From assembly GCF_019924635.1 (NCBI RefSeq), contig NZ_CP065037.1, positions 744,001 through 808,000 on the forward strand: a stretch of 64,000 nucleotides of DNA, written 5' to 3'. The DNA comes from Leifsonia sp. ZF2019. Lineage in GTDB: Bacteria; Actinomycetota; Actinomycetes; Actinomycetales; Microbacteriaceae. Under the pieces are notes generated by a model. That model was not told where the DNA came from, searched no databases, and saw only the letters and a list, made by a program, of their open reading frames with translations. The translations under genes and the position numbers were made by a program. The number at the start of each line of letters is the position of its first letter. The stretch's first letter is position 1. This document shows, piece after piece, positions 36,480-45,497 of the stretch.

Positions 36480-37298
36480 TCAGTCCTTCACCGCCCCGGC
36501 AGTGACGCCCGCTGCGACGTACTTCTGGGCGAGGACGAGGAGCACGGCTGCCGGGATGGAGGCCACCACGGCAGTGGCCATGATCGCGTTCCACTCCTGG
36601 TTGTTGTTGCCGATGTACCTGTAGATGCCGAGGGTGATCGTCTGCAGGGTGCCTCCGCTGTTCAGGGTCGACGAGAAGGTGAAGTCGGACCAGGCCCACA
36701 GGAACGCGAAGAGCGACACCGTGACGATCGCGTTGCGGCTCACCGGGAGGACGATCGAGCGGAAGGTGCGCCACGTGCCTGCTCCGTCGATCTTCGCCGC
36801 GCTCATCAGCTCGTCGGGGATCCCCGCCATGAAGGCCGAGAAGATCAGCACTCCGAACGGCACCGCCAGAGTCGAGTCGGCGATGATCAGGCCCCAGATC
36901 GTGTTGAGGATGCCGAGGTTGAGGTAGATGGCATAAAAGCCCATCGCCATGATGATGCCGGGGATCATCTGCGCGATCAGCAGCACGAAGTCGAGGACCC
37001 CACGGCCCCTCGGACGCAGCTTCGCGAGCGAGAAGGCGGCCGGGGCCGCGAGGGCGATGGTCAGGACGACCGTGCCGAGGCCGATGATCAGGCTGGTGCC
37101 GAGGTACGGCAGCTGCTGGCTCAGCACGGCCTGGTAGCCCTCGAAGGTGGCGTGGACCGGGAAGAGGTCGGGCGGGCTTTTGCGCATCTCGGTCGTCGGG
37201 GTGAGCGAGACGTTGATCATCCAGTAGACGGGGAACAGCATGATCGCGGTCAGCACCACCCCGACCACGGTCTTCCACCACGGCCGCCTGCCGTTCAT
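36480..37298 (-). CDS. Sugar ABC permease (MalG-like)
   Basis: A 272-residue permease of the CUT1 class with six helices. The EAA loop IPDELMSAAKIDGAGTWRTFRSIVLPVSRNAIVTV is near residue 180. Overlaps by ATGA with the partner permease and sits one base from the GH63-like gene. No dedicated ATPase gene is present, which is usual for CUT1 systems that share an MsiK-type ATPase. Confidence 0.92.
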   Translation of the reverse strand: MNGRRPWWKTVVGVVLTAIMLFPVYWMINVSLTPTTEMRKSPPDLFPVHATFEGYQAVLSQQLPYLGTSLIIGLGTVVLTIALAAPAAFSLAKLRPRGRGVLDFVLLIAQMIPGIIMAMGFYAIYLNLGILNTIWGLIIADSTLAVPFGVLIFSAFMAGIPDELMSAAKIDGAGTWRTFRSIVLPVSRNAIVTVSLFAFLWAWSDFTFSSTLNSGGTLQTITLGIYRYIGNNNQEWNAIMATAVVASIPAAVLLVLAQKYVAAGVTAGAVKD

Positions 37299-38269
37299 GA
37301 GATGTCCTGCTTTCGCTGCGTGCGGATGTAGATGAACCCGAAGATCAGGGCGATCACGATCAGCACATTGCCGACCGCTGCCGCGGGGCTGAAGTCGGGC
37401 AGCGTGGAGGCGAACCCGAGTTGGTACGACCAGGTCGCGAAGGTCGTCGACGCGGTGCCCGGGCCGCCTCGCGTCATGATCCAGATGATGTCGAACACCT
37501 TGAGGGTGTAGATTAGGCCCAGCAGCAGGGTGATCGCCGAGACCGGCTTGAGCAGCGGGAAGGTGACGCGCCAGAACTTCTGCCAGCCGTTCGCGCCGTC
37601 GAGGGCGGCGGCCTCGTAGAGGTCCGTGGGGATGTTCTGGAGACCGGAGTAGATAATCACCAGGTTGAACGGGATGCCGATCCAGATGTTCGCGATGATG
37701 ACACTGGTCAGGGCCCAGTCCGGCGAGGTCAGCCAGTTGATGCCGGGCAGACCGATGGCCTGCAGGAACGCGTTGACGACGCCGGAATCGCTGTTGAGCA
37801 TCCACGACCACGTGGAGGCCGACACGATGAGGGGCAGCAGCCACGGGACCAGGAACAGGGCCCGCAGGGTCGCGCTCAGCCGGAAGTGCTGGTGGAAGAA
37901 CACGGCGAGAGCCATTCCGATCGTGAACTGGAACACGATGGAGATGACAGTGAAGAGGGCGGTGTGCAGGAACGCCGGACCGAACGTCGGACTCTGGAAC
38001 ACCGAGATGTAGTTGTCGAAGCCCACGAACGGCGCGTCGCCCATCACGAACGAGCGCACCGTGTAGTCGCGGACGCTCAGCTCGATGTTGCGATACAGCG
38101 GGTAGGCGTAGAAGACGGCGAGGTAGATCACGACAGGGGCGAGGAACGCCCACGCTGGCCACTGCCCGGTGCGCCGCCTGCGCCGTCGGGACCGGGGCGG
38201 GGTGTCGCCGCGCGCCACCCCGCCGTGGTCTCCGACAGAACCGGGCGGCACTGTCTGAATGGTTGTCAT
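37295..38269 (-). CDS. Sugar ABC permease (MalF-like)
   Basis: A 324-residue CUT1-class permease with a basic N-terminus (RSRRRRRR) and six helices. The EAA loop is PTDLYEAAALDGANGWQKFWRVTFPLLKPV near residue 220. It forms a heterodimer with the downstream permease and depends on the binding protein encoded upstream, whose gene is interrupted. Confidence 0.92.
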   Translation of the reverse strand: MTTIQTVPPGSVGDHGGVARGDTPPRSRRRRRRTGQWPAWAFLAPVVIYLAVFYAYPLYRNIELSVRDYTVRSFVMGDAPFVGFDNYISVFQSPTFGPAFLHTALFTVISIVFQFTIGMALAVFFHQHFRLSATLRALFLVPWLLPLIVSASTWSWMLNSDSGVVNAFLQAIGLPGINWLTSPDWALTSVIIANIWIGIPFNLVIIYSGLQNIPTDLYEAAALDGANGWQKFWRVTFPLLKPVSAITLLLGLIYTLKVFDIIWIMTRGGPGTASTTFATWSYQLGFASTLPDFSPAAAVGNVLIVIALIFGFIYIRTQRKQDIS

Positions 38270-38300
38270 CGGTTTGCCTTACTCGGGTTGCGCGTCGGCG

Positions 38301-39551
38301 CTACTTCGTAGCGGCCGCCGCTGCCGTCTGGGCGGCCTTGAGTGCGTCGGCGGGGGACTGGGAACCGCTCAGCGCGTTCTGCACGGCACCCCAGAGCTGC
38401 TGCGAGATTTTCGGGTACTTCGTGCCGAGGTTGTCGCTGGTGCGGCCCTTGGCCGCGGCGACGGCCTCGACCCAGGGCTTCAGCTCCGGGTCGGCCGCGA
38501 CCTGCTTCTCCCGCGCGGCCGTGGTGGGCGCGATGTAGGAGAGGGTGGTGTCGGTCTTCACGAAGTTCTAGGTGCTGGTGAGGCAGTCGGCGATCTTCTT
38601 GGAGGTCGCGTACCGCCCGGTGTCCTTCTGCACCGGGATCGTCATGAACTCGCCGCCTGTCGGAGCCGGCGCGGAGCCACCGTCGATGCCCGGGATGCTC
38701 AGGATGCCGTAGTCGATCCCGGCCTTCTTGACGTTGCCGAGCTGCCAGGTGCCGTTCTCGCCGAAGGCGAAGTCGCCGGTCGCGAACTCCTGCCACGACG
38801 TGGTCTGGGTGTTGTTGATCACGGAGTTGGGAGCGTAGCCCTGCTTCACCCAGTCGGTCCACAGCGACAGCGCCTGTACGGCCTTGTCGGAGTCGAGCTG
38901 CTTGAGGTTGGCGCCGGAGCCCCAGAACCACGGCAGGAACTGGAAGCTGCCCTCTTCGGTGCCGATCGCCGAGAAGGTGATGCCCTTCTTGCCCGCGGCC
39001 TTCACCTTGGCGAGAGCGGCGGTCAGGCTGTTCCAGTCCTTGATGGTGGACACATCCACGCCCGCGGTGTTCAGCACGGCCTTGTTGTAGTACAGGGCCA
39101 GCGTGTTCGCGCCGATCGGAACGCCGTACGTCTTCCCGTCGAGCTCGCCGGCGGCCAGGATGTTCTTCTGGATGTCCGAGGTGTCGAGCTTGTTCTCAGC
39201 GGTGGTCGTGAGGATGCCGGCCTCGGCCAGGGTCGAGACAACCGGGTTGTCGACCAGGAGCAGGTCGGGGGAGCTGCCCTGCTGCCCGGCGAGGAGGGCC
39301 TTGTTGGTGAGGTCGCTCGTGTCGTAGCCGGTGCGCTTGACGGTGACCCCGGCGTCCTCGCCACACTGCTCGACCAGCTTCGTCCAGTCTGCGGACGCGT
39401 CGAACTGGGGATAGGGGTCCCAGAACGTGTACGTGCCGCCTGCGCTGCTGCTGGAGCCGGGGCTCGAGCTGGAGCAGGCCGACACGCCGCCGATCACGGC
39501 GGCCGTGAGCACGGCGGCGCCGATGAGCCGGGTGCGCTTGTTTGCGATCAC
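38301..39551 (-). pseudogene. Sugar-binding lipoprotein interrupted by an in-frame amber codon
   Basis: One continuous 416-codon frame is broken by a TAG at 38568-38570 (codon 328). The N-terminal 327 residues give a CUT1 binding protein: signal peptide ending VSAC, ADLLLVDNPVVSTLAEAGIL-type pocket strands, and GEFMTIPVQKDTGRYATSKKIADCL. The downstream 88 residues (NFVKTDTTLSYIAPTTAAREKQVAADPELKPWVEAV) are the normal C-terminal lobe helices and stay in frame. A single CAG to TAG change would explain it. The truncated protein would lack the last fifth and probably not bind sugar. Confidence 0.85.
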
Positions 39552-39626
39552 AGTATTCCTCCTTGAATCGTGTACTGCTGTTCGGGTGTCGCGGGAGCGA
39601 TGCTCTGCTGCGTTGTAGGGATCGGG

Positions 39627-40634
39627 TTACTCGGTGCTCCCGCGGATGGTGAGTTCGGGTGCGATGAAGCGCGTCACCGGTGCTCCTGCGAGCTCGGGCG
39701 ATGCGATCCTGCGCACCAGGTGCCGGACCGCTTGCTGGCCCAGCTGATCGGGGGAGCTCTCGATCGCCGTGTAGGGGAGCGAGAAGGCTCGACCGAAGTC
39801 TTTGGAGTAGAGACTGACCACCGACAGATCCTCCGGCACACGAGTCCCGCGCGCCGCCAGCACGGGCGGCAGTGCTGCGATGGTGGCGTCGTTGTGGACG
39901 ATCATGGCGGTCGCGGTCGGGCGGGCGTCGAGGATGGCGTTGATCGTCTGCCCGATGGCCGGCTGCTTCGCCTCGCCGAAGTACGGATGCATCTGCAGGC
40001 CGTACCGGGCGCCTCGCTCCAGCGCCGCGTCGCGGAAGCGCCAGCCGTAGGCCCCGCCGCGGTCGAAGACGTGCCGCGGAGGAGAGACGACGATGATCTC
40101 GCGGTGCCCGAGCTCGTGGAGGTGATCGACGAGGATCCGCGCCGACTCGCCGAAGTCGAGGTCGAACACGTCCAGTCCCTCGGTGTGCTTGGGGAGGCCG
40201 ACGAGTGCTCCCGGCTGGGGCGCGGCGCGCAGGGTGTCCAGCCGCGGATCCTCGTGGACGACATCAAGCAGGACGACCCCGTCGACCATCCCCGCGCTGG
40301 TGACTCGGCGGAGTGCGGCCGTCGCGTCGGCTTCGGTCACGAGCAGGATGTCGTAGCCGAGCTCGCGTGCGGTGTCGGACACCGGCAGGACGTACTGCAG
40401 CATGGCCGGCGCGAACTCGTCCTGGTGGAACTGGGTGAGCAGCCCGATGACCATGGTCTGGGACGTGGCGAGTGCTCGTGCGCCGGCGTTGGCGGTGAAG
40501 CCCAGAGTCGCGATCGCTTCGTCGATTCGCGCACGTGTCGACGGCGAGATCGGTCGTTTGCCCGACAGCGCATAGGAGACCGTGCTGGGTGACACGCCCG
40601 CGTGGCGGGCGACATCCGTGATGGTGATGGCCAT
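39627..40634 (-). CDS. LacI-family regulator (first of two paralogues)
   Basis: A 335-residue LacI protein. HTH TITDVARHAGVSPSTVSYALSGKRPISPSTRARIDEAI (residues 3-40), hinge NAGARALATSQ, and a ligand domain with DGVVLLDVVHEDPRLDTLRAA. It is about 60% identical by eye to the adjacent regulator at 40796, pointing to tandem duplication. Its promoter is flanked by two operator palindromes, so it is autoregulated. It leads the operon of transporter and hydrolases. ATG 40634 chosen for the GGAG at seven bases. Confidence 0.92.
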   Translation of the reverse strand: MAITITDVARHAGVSPSTVSYALSGKRPISPSTRARIDEAIATLGFTANAGARALATSQTMVIGLLTQFHQDEFAPAMLQYVLPVSDTARELGYDILLVTEADATAALRRVTSAGMVDGVVLLDVVHEDPRLDTLRAAPQPGALVGLPKHTEGLDVFDLDFGESARILVDHLHELGHREIIVVSPPRHVFDRGGAYGWRFRDAALERGARYGLQMHPYFGEAKQPAIGQTINAILDARPTATAMIVHNDATIAALPPVLAARGTRVPEDLSVVSLYSKDFGRAFSLPYTAIESSPDQLGQQAVRHLVRRIASPELAGAPVTRFIAPELTIRGSTE

Positions 40635-40650
40635 CGCGTCTCCTTTCATC

Positions 40651-40712
40651 GTCGAACCGGTTCGACAACTGTAGCGGCGCTGGAGGAGAAAGACAAGTCG
40701 AAGCGGTTCGAC
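40651..40712 (-). promoter_or_regulatory. Autoregulated LacI promoter with two operators
   Basis: Leftward promoter TTGTCT (complement of 40691-40696), 17 bases, TACAGT (complement of 40668-40673). Operator GTCGAACCGGTTCGAC (40651-40666, perfect palindrome) lies just after the -10. Operator GTCGAAGCGGTTCGAC (40697-40712, one mismatch) lies just before the -35. Confidence 0.8.
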
Positions 40713-40795
40713 GATTCTTCACGGTCGGATCGTCCGCTCCCCGTCCGTGCGCGGGCGGGCGGCGCCGCCGCTCGCGGCTGGCCGATGCTCCCCGG

Positions 40796-41812
40796 TCAGG
40801 CGACCGGGCGTGTGCTCCCCCGATCGACCAGACGCGGCTCGATCAGGCGGACGATCGGGGCTCCCGCCCGCTCCGGATCGGCGATCCGCGTGACCAGCTG
40901 GCGGACGGCGAGCTCGCCCAGCCGATCCGGGGAGGTCTCCACGGCTGTGTACGGCAGCGAGAACGTCTGGCCGAAATCCCGCGAATAGACCCCGACGACG
41001 GAGAGGTCGTCCGGTGCGCGCACGCCGCGCTTGTGGAGGTACGAGGGCAGCGCGGCGATCATGGCGTCGTTGTGCACGATGAGTCCGGTGGCGGTCGGGG
41101 CGGTGGCGAAGGCCGCGTCGAACGCGGTGTCGATGCCGGGCTGGCGCGAGTCGCCGTAGAGTGCGGAGATCCGGATGCCATACCGCGCCGCCCTGTCGAC
41201 GGCCGCGTCCCGGAAACGCCAGGCGTAGGAGCCGCCGCGCTCGTAGACGTGACGGGGCGGCGTGATGAGGACGAGTTCCGTGTGACCGAGCGCGGCGAGG
41301 TGGTCGACGGCCAGGCGGGCCGCCTCGCCGAAATCGAGGTCGTAGGAGTCGAAACCGGCGCTGTCCCTGGCGTAGCCGATGAGCACCGCCGGCTGGGCGG
41401 CCTCCCGCAGCGGCTCGAGCCGGACGTCGTCGTAGGTCACGTCGAGCAGCACGACGCCGTCGACCATGCGCGAAGAGGTCGTCCGCCGCACCGCTTCGAC
41501 GAGGTCGGTGTCGGTCACCATCAGCAGGTCGAAGCCGTCTTCGCGGGCCGTCGTCGACACCGGGAGCACATACTGCAGCATGGCCGGGGCGAACTCGTCG
41601 TCCTGGAACTGCAGGTACAGGCCCAGCACATTCGTCTGCGCGGTCGCCAGCGCCCGTGCTCCGGCGTTCGGGGTGAAGCCGAGATCGTCGATGGCCGCCT
41701 GGATCCGGGCCCGGGTCTCGTCCGAGATCATGCGCTTGCCCGAAAGGGCGTACGACACCGTGCTCCGCGACACTCCGGCAGCGCGGGCCACGTCGCCGAT
41801 CGTTGCTGCCAT
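40796..41812 (-). CDS. LacI-family regulator (second paralogue)
   Basis: A 338-residue LacI protein with HTH TIGDVARAAGVSRSTVSYALSGKRMISDETRARIQAAI, almost the same recognition helix as its neighbour, and a matching ligand domain (DGVVLLDVTYDDVRLEPLREA, PPRHVYERGGSYAWRFRDAAVDRAARYG). It faces the secreted glycoside hydrolase gene. The shared operators suggest both paralogues bind the same DNA, possibly with different sugars. SD GGAGG precedes the ATG. Confidence 0.92.
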   Translation of the reverse strand: MAATIGDVARAAGVSRSTVSYALSGKRMISDETRARIQAAIDDLGFTPNAGARALATAQTNVLGLYLQFQDDEFAPAMLQYVLPVSTTAREDGFDLLMVTDTDLVEAVRRTTSSRMVDGVVLLDVTYDDVRLEPLREAAQPAVLIGYARDSAGFDSYDLDFGEAARLAVDHLAALGHTELVLITPPRHVYERGGSYAWRFRDAAVDRAARYGIRISALYGDSRQPGIDTAFDAAFATAPTATGLIVHNDAMIAALPSYLHKRGVRAPDDLSVVGVYSRDFGQTFSLPYTAVETSPDRLGELAVRQLVTRIADPERAGAPIVRLIEPRLVDRGSTRPVA

Positions 41813-41883
41813 CTGTCCTCCGGTAAGGGTCTGCTGATTGTTTCACGTCGTGAGGATGTGCGCAGCGATGCGGTGAGAGGGTC

Positions 41884-41966
41884 GTCGAATCGGTTCGCCA
41901 GATTTCCTTGACGTTCTGCCGATCGAAGGTCTAACTTTCCTCCTGAGTGCATCGAACCGGTTCGAC
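41884..41966 (+). promoter_or_regulatory. Promoter of the secreted hydrolase with two LacI operators
   Basis: TTGACG (41908-41913), 18 bases, TAACTT (41932-41937). Operator GTCGAATCGGTTCGCC (41884-41899) lies upstream of the -35. Operator ATCGAACCGGTTCGAC (41951-41966) lies just after the start of transcription. The layout copies that at 40651-40712. Confidence 0.8.
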
Positions 41967-42036
41967 GCACGATCTCGAACGGACCGCGTTCACTGTCGCG
42001 GCCGCTTCATCACTGATTGAGCAATGGAGAACAATC

Positions 42037-45000
42037 ATGTCTGATACTCGATCGGATCGGTCGTCCGCGCCGATCCGGGGTGCTGATCCCTCGCCCCGCC
42101 GCTCCCGGATCCCGACCGCGCGCCGCGTCACCGCGACCGTCGCCGGATTCGCACTCGTCGCCGCAGGAGGGGTGCTCGCCTCGACGCTCCCCGCCGCGGC
42201 TGCGCCCGCCGCCGCCTCGACACTCACCGTTCAGGCCGACCAGCCTTTCCGCCCGGTGTCCCACGTCGGCACCGGCTCCTTGTACGGACTCGCCGACGCG
42301 ACGACGCCGTCCGACGGACTGGTGCAGGCGATCAAGCCCACCGAGTTCGTCATGAAGCCGATCGGCGGCAAGCAGCAGCCCACCGGCGACATCGGCCAGA
42401 CCTGGCAGAAGGCCGACGCGGCCGGCGCGAAGGTCGTCGACCGGCTCGCGGACTACTACCCGGGCTGGCCCTACCAGTTCAGTTGGAGCAACTGGGACCA
42501 GTTCGTGACCGATCAGATCCAGCAGGTCAAGGCCTCCGGCATGACGAACCTCTCGGCGTGGGCACCGTGGAACGAGCCGGACGGAACGTGGCTGGCCTCC
42601 AACGGGACGTTCGAGGACTTCTGGACGCACACGTACCGTCTGATCCGCAGCCTCGATCCGACGACACCGATCCAGGGGCCGAGCTTCTCGGACAACATCA
42701 GCGACATGCAGAACTTCCTGAACAACGCGGTCGCGACGAACACCGTGCCGGACGTGCTCGCCTGGCACGAGCTGGCCGGCTCGTCGTTGATCGCGGGCGA
42801 CGTCGCCAAGGTGCAGGGGATGGAGGACGCCCTCGGCATCCAGCGCCGACCCATCGACATCGAGGAGTACGCCGCGCCCGCCGAGGTCGGCATCCCGGGT
42901 TCGCTGGTCGGCTACGTGGCGAAGTTCGAGCGCCTGGGCATCCGCGACGCCGAGCTGGCGTTCTGGAACCAGTCCGGCGCGCTCGGCGACCTGCTCACCG
43001 GCCAGGGCGGCAGCCCGAACGGCGCGTACTGGCTCTACAAGTGGTACGCGGACATGAACGGCGACATGGTCACCACCACGCCGCCCGGCAACAACAACTT
43101 CGACGCTGCGGCGTCCGTCACCGCCGACAAGAAGGAGGTCGACGTCATCACCGGTGGCGCATCGGGCACCGCGGGCATCCGCGTCGCCGGCCTCGACAAA
43201 CTGGCCGTCGGCTCGAAGGTGAACGTGAAGCTCGAGTTCACCCCGTCGTACGGCCGGACCGTCGCGGTCGCCGGGCCCACGACCATCTCGACGACCACCT
43301 ACCAGGTCGGCAGCGACGGCTCCATCACCGTGCCCGTCGTGATGAACCCGGCCTACGGCTACCACATCGTCGTGACGCCGGCGAGCCAGACCACCGACCT
43401 CTCCGGCACCTACTCGATCTCGAACCTGAACAGCGGCCTCGCGCTCGACACCCAGGCCGGCGGCACGGACGCCGGCACGGCGGTCGTGCAGAACACCGCG
43501 GCGGCCGGCGGCAGTGCCACCCAGACGTGGAAGCTCGTCTCCGCCGGTTCCGGTCTCTACAAGATCGTCAACCCCGCGACCGGCCTGGTGCTCGGCGTCC
43601 AGGGCGGCGGGACGGCGACGGGCGTGCCCGCCGTCATCTGGGGCGACAGCGGCACCGACGACCACCTCTGGCAGGTCGTGCCGGACGGCAAGGGCGACTA
43701 CCGGTTCGAGAACTACGGAACGGGTCTGGTCCTGGGGGTCGCCGGCATGAGCACGACCGCAGGCGCGGGTGTCGTGCAGTGGACGGACGGCTCGGTCACC
43801 TCGGGCTGCACAGCGACCGGCCCCCGTCAGCCCGGCAAGATCGGCTCGGCGCTGTCGTTCTGCGACAGCAGCGCGTATGCGCAATTGCCGACCGGCGCGG
43901 TGAGCGGCCTGACCGGTGACTACACGGTCTCGGCGTGGGTGAACCCGGCGAGCAACACCTCCTGGCAGCGGCTGTTCGACATCGGCTCCGGCAGCAACGC
44001 CAGCATGTTCGTCACCCTCAACGACGGCACCGAGCTGCGCTACGCGATCACCACCAGCGGAGGAGGCGGCGAGCAGCGACTCAACAGCAGCACGAAGACG
44101 CTGCCGCTGAACCAGTGGTCTCTCGTGACCGTGACCGTCGCCGGCACGACCGGGACGCTCTACGTGAACGGGCAGGTCGTCGCGACGAACGCGAACATGA
44201 CGATCCACCCGTCGGCGTTCGGGCAGAGCACGAGGAACTACATCGGCAAGTCGCAGTACAGCAGCGACCCCGCACTGAACGCGACCGTGGACGACTTCAA
44301 CATCTACAGCCGTGCCCTCAGTGCGGCCGAGGTGGCGGCGCTCGCCTCCGGTCAGGCGGGCGCGGGCGACGTCGTCCACTACGCCTTCGACGAGGCCGGC
44401 GGCGCGACGTTGGTGGACTCGTCCGGCAGCGGTCGCAACGGCACCGTCGTGGCCGGGACCTCGGCGGCGGCGAACACGTCGGCCACCGACGCTCAGACCG
44501 CCGACCACTTCTGGACGCTGCACGCGCTGAGCGCGCCCACCGCGCCCACCGGTGCGACGCCGACGGCGACCCCCTCGGCGGTCACGGTCGGCTGGACGGC
44601 ACCGGCGGATGACGGCGGCACCCCGATCACGGGCTACCGGATCTTCCGGCAGGGCGTTGCGGACCCGGTCGCCTCCGTGGGAGCCGACGCCACCTCCGCA
44701 ACGGTCACGGGCGTCTGGCCGGGCGACACCGCGTCGTTCGGTGTGACCGCCGTCAATGCGGCGGGCGAGAGCGCCGAGTCCACGCTCAGCGCTCCGGTCA
44801 CCGTGCCCGACGGCGCGACGAGCAAGCCGGGCCAGGCGGCCCTGTCGAACGACAACGGCTGGGACACCGGGCTCCAGGACGGCAGCTACAACGTCGTCAT
44901 GAACCTGTGGTGGGGCGAGGAGGGGTCGATCTACCGGCTCTACGAGAACGGGACCCTGATCGCCACCAAGCAGCTGACCTTCGGCGGCGTCGGTGCCCAG

Positions 45001-45399
45001 AACGTCTCCATCCCGGTCACCGGGAAGACGAACGGCACCTACGTCTACACGGCGCAGCTGGTGAACAGCAAGGGAACCACCGCGACCACCAGCACCACCG
45101 TCAAGGTGACCCAGGCGAACCCGGGTACGCCGGTTCTCAGCAACGACGACTGGAACGGCGGCGGCACTTACACCGTCACGGCGAACATGTGGTGGGGGAC
45201 CAACGCGACCTCCTACACGTTCTCCGAGAACGGCGTCGTCGTCGGCCGGGGCGACCTGACCGCGAACACGCCGAACGCCCAGGCGGCCACGCTGAAGGTC
45301 GAAGGCAGGGCGAAGGGGACCTACACCTACACGGTCGCCTTCACCAACGCCGCGGGCACCACGACCAGCAAGACGATGACGGTGACCGTCGTCAAGTAG
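42037..45399 (+). CDS. Secreted multidomain glycoside hydrolase (clan-A type with RICIN, LamG, Fn3)
   Basis: A 1120-residue exoenzyme. A long signal peptide ends near residue 57 (LPAAAAPAAA). Residues 62-370 are a TIM-barrel-type catalytic domain with acid/base Glu180 in WAPWNEPDGTW and a nucleophile Glu in IDIEEYA (276/277), as in GH39/GH30-like enzymes; the exact family is uncertain. Residues 455-585 are RICIN (CBM13) repeats, then a LamG-like module to about 770, a LamG/RICIN remainder to 830, one Fn3 domain (833-922), and two 90-residue Trp-rich repeats (935-1025, 1029-1120) common at the C-termini of secreted glycanases. Controlled by the LacI operators upstream. SD GGAGA at seven bases. 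Confidence 0.85.
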   Translation: MSDTRSDRSSAPIRGADPSPRRSRIPTARRVTATVAGFALVAAGGVLASTLPAAAAPAAASTLTVQADQPFRPVSHVGTGSLYGLADATTPSDGLVQAIKPTEFVMKPIGGKQQPTGDIGQTWQKADAAGAKVVDRLADYYPGWPYQFSWSNWDQFVTDQIQQVKASGMTNLSAWAPWNEPDGTWLASNGTFEDFWTHTYRLIRSLDPTTPIQGPSFSDNISDMQNFLNNAVATNTVPDVLAWHELAGSSLIAGDVAKVQGMEDALGIQRRPIDIEEYAAPAEVGIPGSLVGYVAKFERLGIRDAELAFWNQSGALGDLLTGQGGSPNGAYWLYKWYADMNGDMVTTTPPGNNNFDAAASVTADKKEVDVITGGASGTAGIRVAGLDKLAVGSKVNVKLEFTPSYGRTVAVAGPTTISTTTYQVGSDGSITVPVVMNPAYGYHIVVTPASQTTDLSGTYSISNLNSGLALDTQAGGTDAGTAVVQNTAAAGGSATQTWKLVSAGSGLYKIVNPATGLVLGVQGGGTATGVPAVIWGDSGTDDHLWQVVPDGKGDYRFENYGTGLVLGVAGMSTTAGAGVVQWTDGSVTSGCTATGPRQPGKIGSALSFCDSSAYAQLPTGAVSGLTGDYTVSAWVNPASNTSWQRLFDIGSGSNASMFVTLNDGTELRYAITTSGGGGEQRLNSSTKTLPLNQWSLVTVTVAGTTGTLYVNGQVVATNANMTIHPSAFGQSTRNYIGKSQYSSDPALNATVDDFNIYSRALSAAEVAALASGQAGAGDVVHYAFDEAGGATLVDSSGSGRNGTVVAGTSAAANTSATDAQTADHFWTLHALSAPTAPTGATPTATPSAVTVGWTAPADDGGTPITGYRIFRQGVADPVASVGADATSATVTGVWPGDTASFGVTAVNAAGESAESTLSAPVTVPDGATSKPGQAALSNDNGWDTGLQDGSYNVVMNLWWGEEGSIYRLYENGTLIATKQLTFGGVGAQNVSIPVTGKTNGTYVYTAQLVNSKGTTATTSTTVKVTQANPGTPVLSNDDWNGGGTYTVTANMWWGTNATSYTFSENGVVVGRGDLTANTPNAQAATLKVEGRAKGTYTYTVAFTNAAGTTTSKTMTVTVVK

Positions 45400-45406
45400 C
45401 ACCATG

Positions 45407-45442
45407 CGAAGCAGGGCCGGCATCACCGCCGGCCCTGCTTCG
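45407..45442 (+). terminator. Strong terminator hairpin after the secreted hydrolase
   Basis: A 15-base perfect stem (CGAAGCAGGGCCGGC and complement) with a 6-base loop ATCACC lies 8 bases after the stop codon. Confidence 0.8.
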
Positions 45443-45497
45443 TCCATCGTCGGCGACGAGCAGCGCCGCGTGCCGGGCTCGCGTGCGATCATGTCCC

